From NCBI RefSeq assembly GCF_012273895.1, contig NW_024045134.1, forward strand, positions 2,542,001-2,606,000: a DNA stretch of 64,000 bases, read 5' to 3'. Numbering within the stretch: the stretch's first letter is position 1; the number at the start of each line of letters is the position of its first letter. This DNA is from Zerene cesonia. Lineage: Eukaryota; Arthropoda; Insecta; Lepidoptera; Pieridae. Position numbers and translations under genes: made by a program. The notes under the pieces are model-generated. The model saw nothing but the letters and a program-made list of their open reading frames with translations, had not been told where the DNA came from and did not search any database. Shown piece by piece: positions 45,315 to 57,176 of this stretch.

Positions 45315-46451
45315 CTGCAAATAAAAATTATAACTCTTATATTTTATTACAATAACACTTATTAATTAAATTTATATTCTTACACATGTGACGTTATTAT
45401 GTAAATAAAGATTTATTTATTTATTTAAAGAAATTAATATTAGATAGAATATTAGATTACATTTATACGTACTCGACATTTGTGCGAATTTCAAGATTTA
45501 CAATGATTTTTTATGTTTATTTAAAAGTCAGAACAAGCAAAACTGCAACAAGATTTAAAAATTATTTTGTATCGAATTTATTTACCAAAGGAATCAGCGT
45601 CAAATTGGTTATAAGAACAACCACAGATTACTAAAGTGCTGCGTAATAAAAACTGTCAACATTTGCATTCAATACACCCGACATATACACAAAGTAACAC
45701 ATGCATACATCAGTTTTGTAAGTGTATAATCTATGTGCATACATAGACTAAATAAGAAATAAGCCCTTTATAGCCATTGCGTATTTTACTTTTTCATCAA
45801 CGACAATTTTTTGTGAAAGAAGACCCATTCAGTTAAATTACTTGAAAAAGTAAAAGCAAAGGTTTGCTCATGTAGATTGTGGATTTCGAACGAGTTTCTT
45901 AGAATCCCTAATATAAAAATGTGACCACTCACTTAATATGTGCAGATTTAAGCAATTTTTGCGCTCATGTATTAAAATTTTTTACAAATGTCAAAGTTTG
46001 TCTTCAACACTAGGATTTCCTGTATCATGGGAACTAGTTTGTTACTGGGATAAAGTTCTTAAATTTATGTAAAAGAATTATTTTTATTAATGAGTATTAA
46101 AAAAAATGGTAGATAGGTACCTCAGAACTTACATGATCTGTGAACATAAGATCAAAATAAAAATATTACTTACTCTGTGATTGTCAGTTATTGAATTATA
46201 TTATTCATATTATCTGATGTATCAAGTATCAACTAGTTCTTTATCTGTGGTAACAACTATCAACATTCAACATTCAAGTTTGTGAATTTGTGATTGTAAT
46301 TCTAGTTATTGTAGTTTGTTTTAACGTTAAACATTGAGTTAAAGTAAATAGAACTTGAATATAAAGTGTACCAATGTTATAAAAAAGGGGTATTATATTG
46401 ATAAGCTTTTTTTAGTATATTTAGTCAAGTCTACAGTTCCATTAATACAAG
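45315..46451. promoter_or_regulatory. Probable shared upstream region of DIP1 (minus) and deltex (plus)
   Basis: The 1.1 kb between the candidate DIP1 first exon and the deltex ATG contains no repeat or frame that I recognise and is flanked by divergent gene starts. No TATA or initiator was identified with confidence. Confidence 0.35.
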
Positions 46452-49215
46452 ATGGTAAGTCACAACTACATAGGTAATTGTTGTTTATTAGTGTCTGGTA
46501 TTGAAATTTATTAAATTCAATCAATTCATCTCTCACGAAGCATTCTATTTAGTTAATAATATGTTTATTTTCAAGTAACTAACTTCTTTTTCATTTCGAC
46601 ACTAAAATAAAGTGAGTAGCTGCTTATGTAGTAACTTATTTAATGATGCTATGTTGTTTTTTGTAGCATATTGTGGTATACTAAGAAAAGCAAGACGTTA
46701 ATAATCTTCAATACTGTTTCTTCATTCTTCTAAACTGATGATTCAGTTGTCCACATAGTTTTATGAGGGATGTAGCTTGTTATTAAAATGTCTTAAAAGA
46801 AAAAAATCTTCTGTATATAAAGTAGGTTTATTAACCAAGTCAGTTCAGTTTCCTACATTAAGGACATGAAACACATTTAATAATTTTTTGAACAAAACAC
46901 AATTTCCTTATCAAAATCTATATCCTGTTAAATAAGATTAAATACAATACTTCCTATGAAAATGAATAATTTAAATTATTTTGTATAATCACAGGAAATG
47001 TGTTTTGAAATATTATTACTAAGACCATTCATTCAATTTATTTATCCAGAGATAGATATATACAAATTGTATCCATTAAACTCAGGGAACGGATCAACTA
47101 CACAATTTTTTAAACATTTTTGTTAAGACTCATGGAAAGTTATTATGGTGAGATATAAAGGAAATACATGTGAAGCCGGGGTGGAATGGTAGTATAAAAT
47201 ACAATTCTTTCTTATTACAGACCTTGTCTATGTAGAATTTTTATAAGAGGACAGTCTTTCAGTGCACCACTTAATTATAAATCTATGTCTAAATTATTAA
47301 TATTATTAAGCTGAAGGGTTTGTGTGTTTGTTCACATTATTCTCAAGACCTTCTATTTCTACTTGAAAAAATATTTTAGTATTAGATAGTCAATTTATTG
47401 AGATATGTGATATATAACATTCAGCTGTGATCGACAGGAGCAACTGCAATTAAAAATGATGCAACTGAGAGAAAATTATTCCTTTTAAGCAGTTGATGCT
47501 TGGGTCATCTAGTTCTCTATTGAAAGATAAATAGACCCTCTATTATTCTAACATATATAAACCTAAAGGGGTCGAATCCTACTAAAATTGTATACACAAT
47601 AGTTTGTAAGTATGAGATGGATGGATGTACTAATGTTTGCTACTCATGTGAGAACAGCTTGTCATATCATCGGGATTAGCATAAAGGTTACTTTTTATCC
47701 GGGTATCATGTGAGTGATGCAGCTGTACTGTGATACAGCCAGTAAGGAAGTTTATATATGTGTGGTAGTGGGTGTATTGTTCTAATCAATATAAAAAACG
47801 GTTGAATTTTATATATTGCTTGTATTGTTAGTGTTGTGACATACTTATTTGTGCATACATCTTAATTCTTCAATAAATCATTGGCAAAACTTTTGAAATG
47901 GTTATAACAAATAAAATAATAATTTAAATTTATTTCTATCACAGAGGATGCAACGGTGATGTCTTCCGTGCACTGTGTGGTGGTGTGGGAGTGGCAGCAC
48001 GACGGGCAGTGGCTGCCGCATTCTCCTGGCGTGGCGAGGACGCTGGAGCGAGCACATGCTAAGAAACTCACGAGGGTAGTGCTGGCTGATGCTGAACCGG
48101 CGTTGAAAGGACACTATGTGAATTTGCGGACATTGACACAGTGCTCCGAGACATCAGGTTTGTTAATTTCATTTTTGGGAAGGTTTCTGGTAAAACTGAA
48201 GAAGCTAGATATTAACTTTTTTATGATTTTGCTTCTCTTCTTTGACCTGTCTTATTGTGCCAGAGGAGATTTAGGTCCATTCCTCAATTAAAATAATAAT
48301 TACATGATTCCAAAATATAGTGTATTTCTTTTTGTATTATTTGCATAAGCTTGGTCAAGTGTAGAGTTTTTATGTTATATGTTGTTATTATAATTAAAAC
48401 TGTGATAACAATAGATAATACGGAATGTATAAGATAGAAAGAACGACTAAATCAAAGTGCAACAATTGCCTTAGTTTGTCCTCAACAATTGGTTGGAGCT
48501 AATGCATTATCTACCTCTCTTTATTAATATATTTTCAAATATACAATTTTCGATTTAAAATGTGTATATTTATGAAATTCTAGGAGTATCCGAATGCCGC
48601 GTGCGCCGCTCGTGCTACAGCGTGCAGTCGCCGGGCGGGCGCGGCGTGCGCTGGGAGTGGGCGCGGCTGGCCGACCCGCCCAGGGCTGCGGAGCTGCGGT
48701 ATGATCCTCTGCCGATGGAGGTGAGTTCTGTTTTTAAAATGTTTCATTTCATCCGAGTTGTGGTATTTTATATGTCTTGATGGTTGGATGGATGGTTAGG
48801 GGTCTGGAATTGGTTTTTATTTCTTTTTAACATTTATAGAAATTTTAATGACAGTGATTGATATGACAAACACGGCAATTATTTTTAACAATCTTTCATT
48901 GGTTAGCGTCAAACTGGGTGAAAGATCCAAATTTTAAAAATTAATTTACGTCATCCAAAAGTTTGAAAAATATTCTTATAATGAATTGAAAATTATTTAT
49001 GTGATATCTACAGTCTTCCTAAAATATACAATTCTAGCTGATATATAACATATCTAAAACTAAACTATCCAATCTTTTAAGATGGATCAAACAGCACATG
49101 GTGTGCCAATTTTGAGTAGGATGGTGTAGTAGTTTGTAGTAGTTTAGGAGTCCATTGCGGACAAACAACGTCACACGTATATATATATATCTTATACCTT
49201 TAAACTAGCAATTCT

Positions 49216-49262
<47 letters not shown>

Positions 49263-52200
49263 GGAATCTCGGAATCGGCCCCAACGATTTTCATGAAATT
49301 CAGTATATAGGGGGTTTCGGGGGCGATAAATCGATCTAGCTAGGAATCTTTTTTAGAAAATGTCATATTCGTGTTTTATTCGTGTTTTTTTCCTGACATC
49401 TATTGTTGAATAATAATACTATTTTGCTTCGTAGATAGCTGGACAACTGAAATAACACATAGGTACTTTTTATACCGATATTCCTACGGGATACGGACTT
49501 ACGCGGCTTCAACCGCGGGTCACAGCTAGTTATGATTTATTTAGCTTCTTTTATGGCTATAAGCAATCGGTATAACATAAATGAAGGTATTTCTACTTTT
49601 TCCCCAGATCCAATGCCATCTAGAGGAAGCATGGGACCGGGGTATAGACGCCGTGACGTTCGAGGGCTGGTCAGCATCACTGTGCAGCATGACAGCGCAG
49701 CGGCACACCCCAGCGGGCTCCGCGTTGAGGCTGCTGCGGCGGGCGGCGCACCCCCCCTACCCGCTCACCAGGTCGCCCCCCATCCCGCCGGTGCTGCCAG
49801 ACCGACCGATAATTGATGGTGAGAACATTAAATCCGCTGGTGATGCCCGTTCTGCCGGATCATGGTCCTGTCGTTTTTTATCCATTCTTGTCTTATCTTA
49901 AGAAGGTTTATATTATGCCTCATAACATCCATTAAATAACATCCATTAAACTTCTCTGAATTGAACGAGACGAAGCCGAGGGCAAAAGTTTAATGTAACA
50001 ACAACAAATAAACGTTTATTTTTTGTTTTCTCAGGCCGAAGACCGCGCATACCCCAGCAGCACACCGGCTCCAGCGTGCACTCGGTGCAGTCCGTGCAAT
50101 CAGTACAGTCAGCGCAGTCGGTACAGTCGGCAAAATCAGCCAAGTCCGCGCCGGCCGGTGTAGCGCGGGAGGCGAGGGGAGGGGCGAGGAGCGCGTCGCC
50201 GAGGGAGAGGAAACCGGGCCTAGCTAGACAGATATTGCACAATTTGAATATATTTAGTGAGAATTTTAACTTATTCTATTTTTTATCAGATTAGCATTAA
50301 ATAACATTTTTGTACAAAATATCATCAAAATAATTTTATATTACTGACATAGTTGTCTATCAACGCACAGCCCGAACCACTGGACGGATCCAGTTGAAAT
50401 TTGACATGCAGGTAGATGTTATGATGTAGGGATGTGGATAAATTCCACCCTTAAGGGGATAAAATAGGGGATGAAAGTTTGTACCACGGAAATTAATTAC
50501 GACCGCGCGAGCGAAGCTGCGGGCGACAGCTAGTTACTTATAGAATTTAGCTCTAGAAACTAAAAAATTATANNNNNNNNNNNNNNNNNNNNNNNNNNNN
50601 NNNNNNNNNNNNNNNNNNNNNNNNNNNNNNNNNNNNNNNNNNNNNNNNNNNNNNNNNNNNGCGGCTCGCGCTGCGGCCGCCGCCACAGCGTCGACACCGT
50701 CTCCACCTACCTCAGCCACGAGACGCAGGACGGCCAGGTGGGGGCGCCACTGAATCGTTAGAGATAATTTTTTCGCTACAGACCATATTATGTGCTACAT
50801 AATATTTTCTTGTGTTTGATTTTACGCGAGTATTATACATTTAGAAATTAAATACTTTTTAACGGATTTTAAACGCGATTTATTCATTATATTATTAACC
50901 CGACGTTTCGAACATTTTACAGCGAGTGTGGTCACGGGGTGACTGTATAATGAATAAATCNNNNNNNNNNNNNNNNNNNNNNNNNNNNNNNNNNNNNNNN
51001 NNNNNNNNNNNNNNNNNNNNNNNNNNNNNNNNNNNNNNNNNNNNNNNNNNNNNNNNNNNNNNNNNNNNNNNNNNNNNNNNNNNNNNNNNNNNNNNNNNNN
51101 NNNNNNNNNNNNNNNNNNNNNNNNNNNNNNNNNNNNNNNNNNNNNNNNNNNNNNNNNNNNNNNNNNNNNNNNNNNNNNNNNNNNNNNNNNNNNNNNNNNN
51201 NNNNNNNNNNNNNNNNNNNNNNNNNNNNNNNNNNNNNNNNNNNNNNNNNNNNNNNNNNNNNNNNNNNNNNNNNNNNNNNNNNNNNNNNNNNNNNNNNNNN
51301 NNNNNNNNNNNNNNNNNNNNNNNNNNNNNNNNNNNNNNNNNNNNNNNNNNNNNNNNNNNNNNNNNNNNNNNNNNNNNNNNNNNNNNNNNNNNNNNNNNNN
51401 NNNNNNNNNNNNNNNNNNNNNNNNNNNNNNNNNNNNNNNNNNNNNNNNNNNNNNNNNNNNNNNNNNNNNNNNNNNNNNNNNNNNNNNNNNNNNNNNNNNN
51501 NNNNNNNNNNNNNNNNNNNNNNNNNNNNNNNNNNNNNNNNNNNNNNNNNNNNNNNNNNNNNNNNNNNNNNNNNNNNNNNNNNNNNNNNNNNNNNNNNNNN
51601 NNNNNNNNNNNNNNNNNNNNNNNNNNNNNNNNNNNNNNNNNNNNNNNNNNNNNNNNNNNNNNNNNNNNNNNNNNNNNNNNNNNNNNNNNNNNNNNNNNNN
51701 NNNNNNNNNNNNNNNNNNNNNNNNNNNNNNNNNNNNNNNNNNNNNNNNNNNNNNNNNNNNNNNNNNNNNNNNNNNNNNNNNNNNNNNNNNNNNNNNNNNN
51801 NNNNNNNNNNNNNNNNNNNNNNNNNNNNNNNNNNNNNNNNNNNNNNNNNNNNNNNNNNNNNNNNNNNNNNNNNNNNNNNNNNNNNNNNNNNNNNNNNNNN
51901 NNNNNNNNNNNNNNNNNNNNNNNNNNNNNNNNNNNNNNNNNNNNNNNNNNNNNNNNNNNNACCAGTACGGGCGCGGCGCGGGTGCCGGCGGCGGGGCGGC
52001 GCGGGGGGGCGCCGGCGGGGTGCCGCGGGGGGAGGCGCAGGTGCCGGAGCCCGCGGGCGGCGGGGGGGAGCAGCCCTGCGGCTCGATGGCGTGGCGCCGG
52101 CAGCCCGAGCCGCTGCCGGGACACCCCCCGCACGTGGGATCCATTGTGGTCACTTATAAGTGAGTTCTCTAACGTGTAGTGTGTTTATTATTTATACATG

Positions 52201-53450
52201 TCGCTGTAAGTTTATTAAAATAGATTTTAATTCGACTCGAAAGGTTTCATACCTTCGAAACATAATATTCATTTACAAGTTTACGGAAGTGTGTTTGTTT
52301 GTTTTTTTTTTCACGCGACAACGGAGCGATGTTATCACATAACCTTTGTGTCTAGAAATAGATATGAGGCAGGAAAGGTACTGCAGTGAAACATCTAATT
52401 GCCTTGGGACTCACCACGCGCTGGAAACCGGGGGCAGAAGCTAGTGTGGTAATATGTGTTAACGTTGCAGTTTCCAGTCGGGCGTGCAGGGCGCGGGGCA
52501 CCCGGCGCCGGGCGCGCCCTACTACGCGGTGGGCTTCCCGCGGCACTCGCTGCTGCCGGACACGCCGCTCGGCCGACAGGTGCGTCGCGATATTTGATGC
52601 TGTTTTGAATGGATATCTCGGTTATTAATAGTCAACTAGACGTGCGATCATTGGAAAAAAATCTATATCCGACTTTATTTCATACGAAGAATGTTAAATC
52701 AAAGCTTTCATTTGATATGTTCTTGGGACTTTTTAGTTTGTTAAACGCTCAGGCGCCAACGATTTTGGCAGATCTTGTTATTAACACTTCTAAGCAACAT
52801 TACAAACCTCTGGTATGGTATAAATAATCATTTACAGGTATGAGTCATATTGACTAGTCGTTAATATAGAGTAGAAATAGATTAGGTCCCACAACTCTGC
52901 CCTGAGGCACTCCGAGAAACTGAATCATATTCACTGCTTATAATATGTTTGAATTTATATTGAAAATTTGCAATAGATACAGATTCAAATGCTTCAAAAG
53001 ATCTTTGAATAGAGACACAGTCGTTGTTTCAAAATTTTTTTACAAAACTTTTTTATTTATAAAGTTCTATCTCAATCCATATGAAATATGGAGTTTGTGG
53101 GGGTTTATTTTCTGTAAATTGCAATCCTGGTCACTGTGTATATTTGTGTGTATATTTTCCTATCGGTGCTTATAGATGATGCCTGCCAAATTTGTGTGCT
53201 TACTAATAAGATAACGTAATGCCGGATCGGTGGTGCGCAGGTGCTGGCCGGGCTGCAGGGCGCGTGGGAGCGGCGGCTGCTGTTCACGGTGAGCGCGTCG
53301 CGCACCACGGGCCGCGAGCACGTGGTGGCGTGGCGCTGCGCCCCGCCGCCCGCCGCGCCGCACCACTACCTGCCGCCGCACCGCCCGCAGCGCGCGCTGC
53401 TCGCCGCGCTGCGCCGCCTGCACGCGCTGCTGCGCCCGCCCGCGCCCTGA
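46452..53450 (+). CDS. dx: Deltex, Notch-pathway E3 ubiquitin ligase (interrupted by assembly gaps)
   Basis: Plus-strand exons: 46452-46454 (ATG only), 47947-48157, 48584-48720, 49608-49818, 50035-50256, (gap)50661-50737, (gap)51961-52159, 52471-52579, 53241-53450. Two WWE domains are clear: VVVWEWQHDGQWLPHSP (about 9-25) and VRWEWARL in exon 3, continuing into exon 4; in Deltex these bind the Notch ankyrin repeats. A Ser/Val/Gln tract follows. RHSVDTVSTYLSHE in exon 6 recalls the conserved pre-RING segment of fly Deltex. The RING finger is missing because it lies in the 1000-N gap; the sequence resumes at QYGRG, where RING ends. The Deltex C-terminal domain is recognisable as VGFPRHSLLPDTPLGRQ and AWERRLLFTVSASRTTG, but its end diverges (see findings). 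Acts in endosomal Notch trafficking (family knowledge). Junction phases agree wherever both sides are sequenced. Confidence 0.9.
49218..49260. repeat. (TA)n microsatellite in deltex intron 3
   Basis: About 21 uninterrupted TA units. A shorter ATATATAT run lies at 49181-49190. Confidence 0.95.
49425..49529 (+). mobile_element. Lep1-type Helitron, 3' half, in deltex intron 3
   Basis: Starts abruptly at 'tttgcttcgtagatagctgg' and keeps 'accgatattcctacgggat', a mutated hairpin ('gcggcttcaaccgcggg') and CTAG. It ends 79 bases before exon 4. Confidence 0.65.
50350..50535 (+). mobile_element. Helitron-like element, fourth family, in deltex intron
   Basis: 'caacgcacagcccgaaccac', 'tggacggatccagttgaaat', 'ggggataaaataggggatga' and the end 'gcgagcgaagctgcgggcgacagctag'. 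The CTAG end and GC hairpin fit Helitrons. Confidence 0.55.
50573..50660. other. Assembly gap (88 N)
   Basis: Hides the 5' part of a deltex exon; the first sequenced base after it is already coding. Confidence 0.99.
50802..50960. mobile_element. Palindromic MITE, copy 2, cut by the gap
   Basis: Left end 'attttcttgtgtttgatttt', long left arm ('aacggattttaaacgcgatt'), interior 'acccgacgtttcgaacattt' and the start of the right arm 'taatgaataaatc' at 50948-50960, where the N run begins. Confidence 0.7.
50961..51960. other. Assembly gap (1000 N)
   Basis: Exactly 1000 N, so probably a placeholder of unknown real length. The deltex RING exon or exons should lie here. Confidence 0.99.
52850..52925 (-). 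pseudogene. Non-LTR retrotransposon reverse-transcriptase fragment in deltex intron
   Basis: The minus strand reads FLGVPQGRVVGPNLFLLYIN then D and a stop: the canonical GVPQGxxxGPxLFxLYIND motif of Jockey/CR1-like reverse transcriptases. Upstream (52926-53110, minus) only frame-broken, AT-rich sequence follows. Confidence 0.7.
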
Positions 53451-53635
53451 CCGCGCCCTGACCGCGCCCTAACCGAACTCCCACTGCGCCCTAAAAGCAA
53501 CCTCACAGCTCTACAACAGCGCCCTATCGTTGCCCTAAATTAAACCAACTTCGCCCAATCGCGCTCTTACTGCGCCCTAATTGCGCCCCAACCACGCCCT
53601 AAACTCTCTCTGCCCGCGCCCCGACGTCATCCCGA
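53440..53635 (+). repeat. Degenerate GCGCCCTAA array spanning the deltex stop codon and 3' UTR
   Basis: About twelve copies of a GCGCCCTAA/GCGCCCTGA-like unit at irregular spacing. The deltex TGA (53448-53450) is the end of the first unit, so translation stops at the first base-level repeat. Confidence 0.75.
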
Positions 53636-56484
53636 TGAGCGCGTGTCGCAATTCTAGTGACGGTAGAGTCACGTGGAAGGATATCCCTTTACTTTAACCA
53701 ATTCCAATGTTCTCACACTAAAACCCTAATCATATAACTTACAACACGATTTTTTTAACAAGCCCGCGTCTAACTAAACTATCTTAATTCCTTCGAATCG
53801 AAAATGTTCAAATCAATCTTGCCAATAAAGAGAAAACAAAACGAATAAACCACTAAAGTTATTTTGAAACATATATCGATAATTATGATTGAAAATTAAA
53901 ATAAAACTCCACATCTAATCTTAGTTTAGCTTTAAACTACTTTATTTTTAGTTAAGTATAGGGTATAAGTAAAAAACTAATATTTACCCCTTTTATAAAT
54001 TCTAAATATCCAATTATTCATAAATTTTGCTACTAAATATTTTATTACGATGTATAGTCAGCATCGAAAGTATTTAATTATATTACTTTATATTTACTTT
54101 AGAATAGGAAGGTAGTTAGAGAAAATGCTGCTCGAATAAATTGAATCTTATTTATAAACATTTAAAACTTAGTTTCGAGTACATATGATATAATATTTTG
54201 CATGTTTTAATTTTTTTTATTATATTCAAACATAATTTATATTCGTATATACAAAAAAAAAAAACAATTCAGTTAAAACAATATAAATGTTAAGAATTTT
54301 AGTACAAATGCACTTGTCTTACGATATAATTTTAATTATTCAAATTATATTTAAATCAATATATTATTTATAAAAATCTCCGCTTAATAACTAGTATGTT
54401 AAACAAAATAAAAGTTAATATGACTGACCTTTGGACTATTTGCGGATTGCGGGTAGTTAGAGAAATATAAATACTATGTACTATTTATTTTTATTGTATA
54501 ATTTTATGCAAAACTAGCAATGTGTGCGTGCGCCATTATAACTCTTTAAAGATCTATGTTAATATTGGAAAATACTTTAATATTTTAAATATAATCCTCA
54601 CTTTATGCTGTAAAATATTTAATATATTTAGCATTTGAATAAAAAATTTGCTAAGTCTTCCAATAAAAGCATTCCCATATTAATGCATTGTATTTATATT
54701 ATACATTCGTTGCATTTAATATACGTTTATTGAAATAATTATAAGTAATATTATTATGATTATAATAAAGTTGATTATTACATGTGCGTTAAAGAATCGT
54801 CGTACACCTTGCAACTGAACGATTTTATATGATTTTTGTGTCTGGAGTGAGTGAAGAGGGCTAGATAGTGTCATAGGCTACATTTTACATCTCATTAATG
54901 GAAATATAATGAGAATATTATTTATAATCGAGTGCTATAATTATAAAAGATAAGATAAAAGTGCCTTTATTAATTTTTGTGTATTTACAAAACGTGAAAA
55001 GGTTATTTGTATTGGTATTATATGTTCTGTTATATTACTGTTTTATACGACTCACGGTAGTTAAAATTTTTAGGTTGTAATTTTAGTTAAAAGGTGAAAA
55101 TTACAAATTTCTACAGAAATGGTCACCGACACGCCTGGGGGGAGGTACCACTCCAGATTCTAAAATGGCACCAAATGACAGTTTTCTATCTAACACAAAA
55201 ATAATCACGTAAATCGATTGATAATTTATTAAATCAAGATATTATTGTGATTTTAACGTTTCAAACAATTACTATTTATAAACAGACATCACTACATGTT
55301 AATTTTGTAAACGATCAATAAATAAACCAGTTATCGCCTTCGTAAATCCTGTAAGCATTACGCTTTGTACAGTCGCGTAAAGATTAATATCTTGTAATGT
55401 TAGGCCCTTAGCCTCTCCGCAACTTGAATAATTAAGTTTTAAAAATGTTATTTTTATATAAGAACTTGCCAGTATGTGCCTTTATTAAATAGATCTAAGT
55501 AATATAATTGTAACTATATTTTAAATTGCTTTTTATCTTTATATATCTTTATTCTGTGTTATCGGTATATACTTATACACAATTTCAAACTGAAACATGT
55601 ATCCATTTAATTAGAAATCTTATAGAATCACTCATTGTTCTAAAACATTTATATTGCATTCATTAAATTGTCTGAATAATTGCCGTTGTTAAAATTTTTG
55701 ACATCGCTTTATTATAAATACCCCTATACAAGCGTCCCCTATACGCCTATATAAAGTTTGTGAATTTGTTTGCTAGTACGAGGGAACCGCTGGACCGATT
55801 TCAAAAATTATTTAACCATGTGCGTGATCTCCGAGTGCCATAGGATGTATGTGTAGCAGGGGCGAACATCTAGAAAGCAATAAAGTTCTGGTTGGACTGA
55901 ACTATACGTTAAATCACTTTGAATCTTATTAAATGTTGAAGTGTTTGTTTGTGTGTAAGTATATAATTTTATATATAGATTTATATATAATCTTGCCGTA
56001 AGTCTTCCAGACGCGCTTCCATTGTAATTATGTTAATATTCTGTATGTAACGAAATGATTTATAAAGTTTGTTTTATGATAAATATTACAATATATCGTG
56101 CAGTTTCATTTGCCCTGAGTAAATTATTCGATTGTATCTTTCTCTATATATGTAGATGTAGAATGAGGGGAATTTCTGCTGGTATTTGAAAACTGAAGGA
56201 CAGAAGAGTTATTGGTTTCAAGTTTTTTTACGTTAGTAACAAGAATCCTGTAAACAAGGGTTTACGACCTTTTTCGATCTGATTACATTAAACATCCTTT
56301 TAGGGTTTCGTATGCAAAGGGCTAAAACGGGACCTACTAAGACCTACCTATTATTGCAAGTGCTGTTATGGCGCACCAATCTTACTTCAACAATAGGTAT
56401 CACAAATAAGATCACAGGCCTTTTCTGCCCATAGGCTAATAATTAAGGAAAACATAGATTTAATTAAACATTGCTAATGGTATA
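53636..56484. other. deltex 3' flank, AT-rich, many possible poly(A) signals
   Basis: Several AATAAA hexamers (for example near 53826, 54407 and 54766) make the transcript end uncertain. About 55125-55225 is a repeat C copy and about 55720-55880 a Helitron-like remnant ('gagggaaccgctggaccgat'). No gene is seen. Confidence 0.5.
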
Positions 56485-56790
56485 AGCAGCGGTGGTTTAA
56501 TGGTGAGAACACGGGAGAACCTTAAAATCATGGTGAGACTTAAAATCGACGAGTGGGACCAAGACGGTGAAAATGAGATAGATAGATAGATTCTTTAATT
56601 TATCGCATGTGAATACATCACCATTGCTCGAAATGGTGAAAGCAGACATCATGAGGAACCGGCATGTCCAAGGATTAAAATTTCGTCATGTCACGTCTGT
56701 CAATGTGCACCTGGCCAGCGTGGTGGATTTTGACCTAAACCCTCGTAGGAGACCTGGGTGCCAGTAGTGGGAACATGTACGGGCTCATGA
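56485..56790 (+). repeat. Retroposon family A, plus strand
   Basis: tRNA-like head at left ('agcggtggtttaatggtgag'), 'gcatgtccaaggattaaaat', 'cacctggccagcgtggtgga' and 'gtgggaacatgtacgggctc' plus 'atgatgg'. A short (GATA)n run interrupts it at 56577-56590. Confidence 0.65.
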
Positions 56791-57133
56791 TGGTAAGAGA
56801 AGGTATCTTCCTCTGTTACGGAATATACAGCTGTAGTGAGTAAATTATATTGCATCCTACGATTTCAAATGATAACTTTTACAAGTCGCAATTATAGGAT
56901 ATTTATGCATTTCGACATTGAAGAATCAATGAGTTCACAGACCGAAACAAGGCGAATGCAGCAAAACAAAGATACACTTACATCTCTATCAATATTACCA
57001 TTATTTTGTTATCTACAATTATCATAGCAAATAGTCACGAGAGGGGAAATTTAATTTTATCATTTTGCACGTAAGCAAGCGTTTAGAACAAATAATTTCC
57101 TTAGATGAACTCAAAATACTTGTCAACTATTTC

Positions 57134-57141
57134 TATATAAA
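57134..57141 (+). promoter_or_regulatory. TATA box of the kinase gene
   Basis: TATATAAA 36 bases before the ATG at 57177, with TTAGTT initiator-like sequences about 20-30 bases downstream. This would give a 5' UTR of only some 10-15 bases and supports the chosen start. Confidence 0.55.
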
Positions 57142-57176
57142 CCACACGATCGAATTTAGTTCGTTAGTTTGGCACT

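Noticed and set aside
50822..52179. Three long frames of 400 or more codons on both strands
   Set aside because: They are open only because a 1000-N gap has no stops; real coding there is the deltex frame.
53219..53484. Several Ala/Arg-rich frames on both strands
   Set aside because: Shadows of the GC-rich last deltex exon; only the frame matching the Deltex domain is kept.
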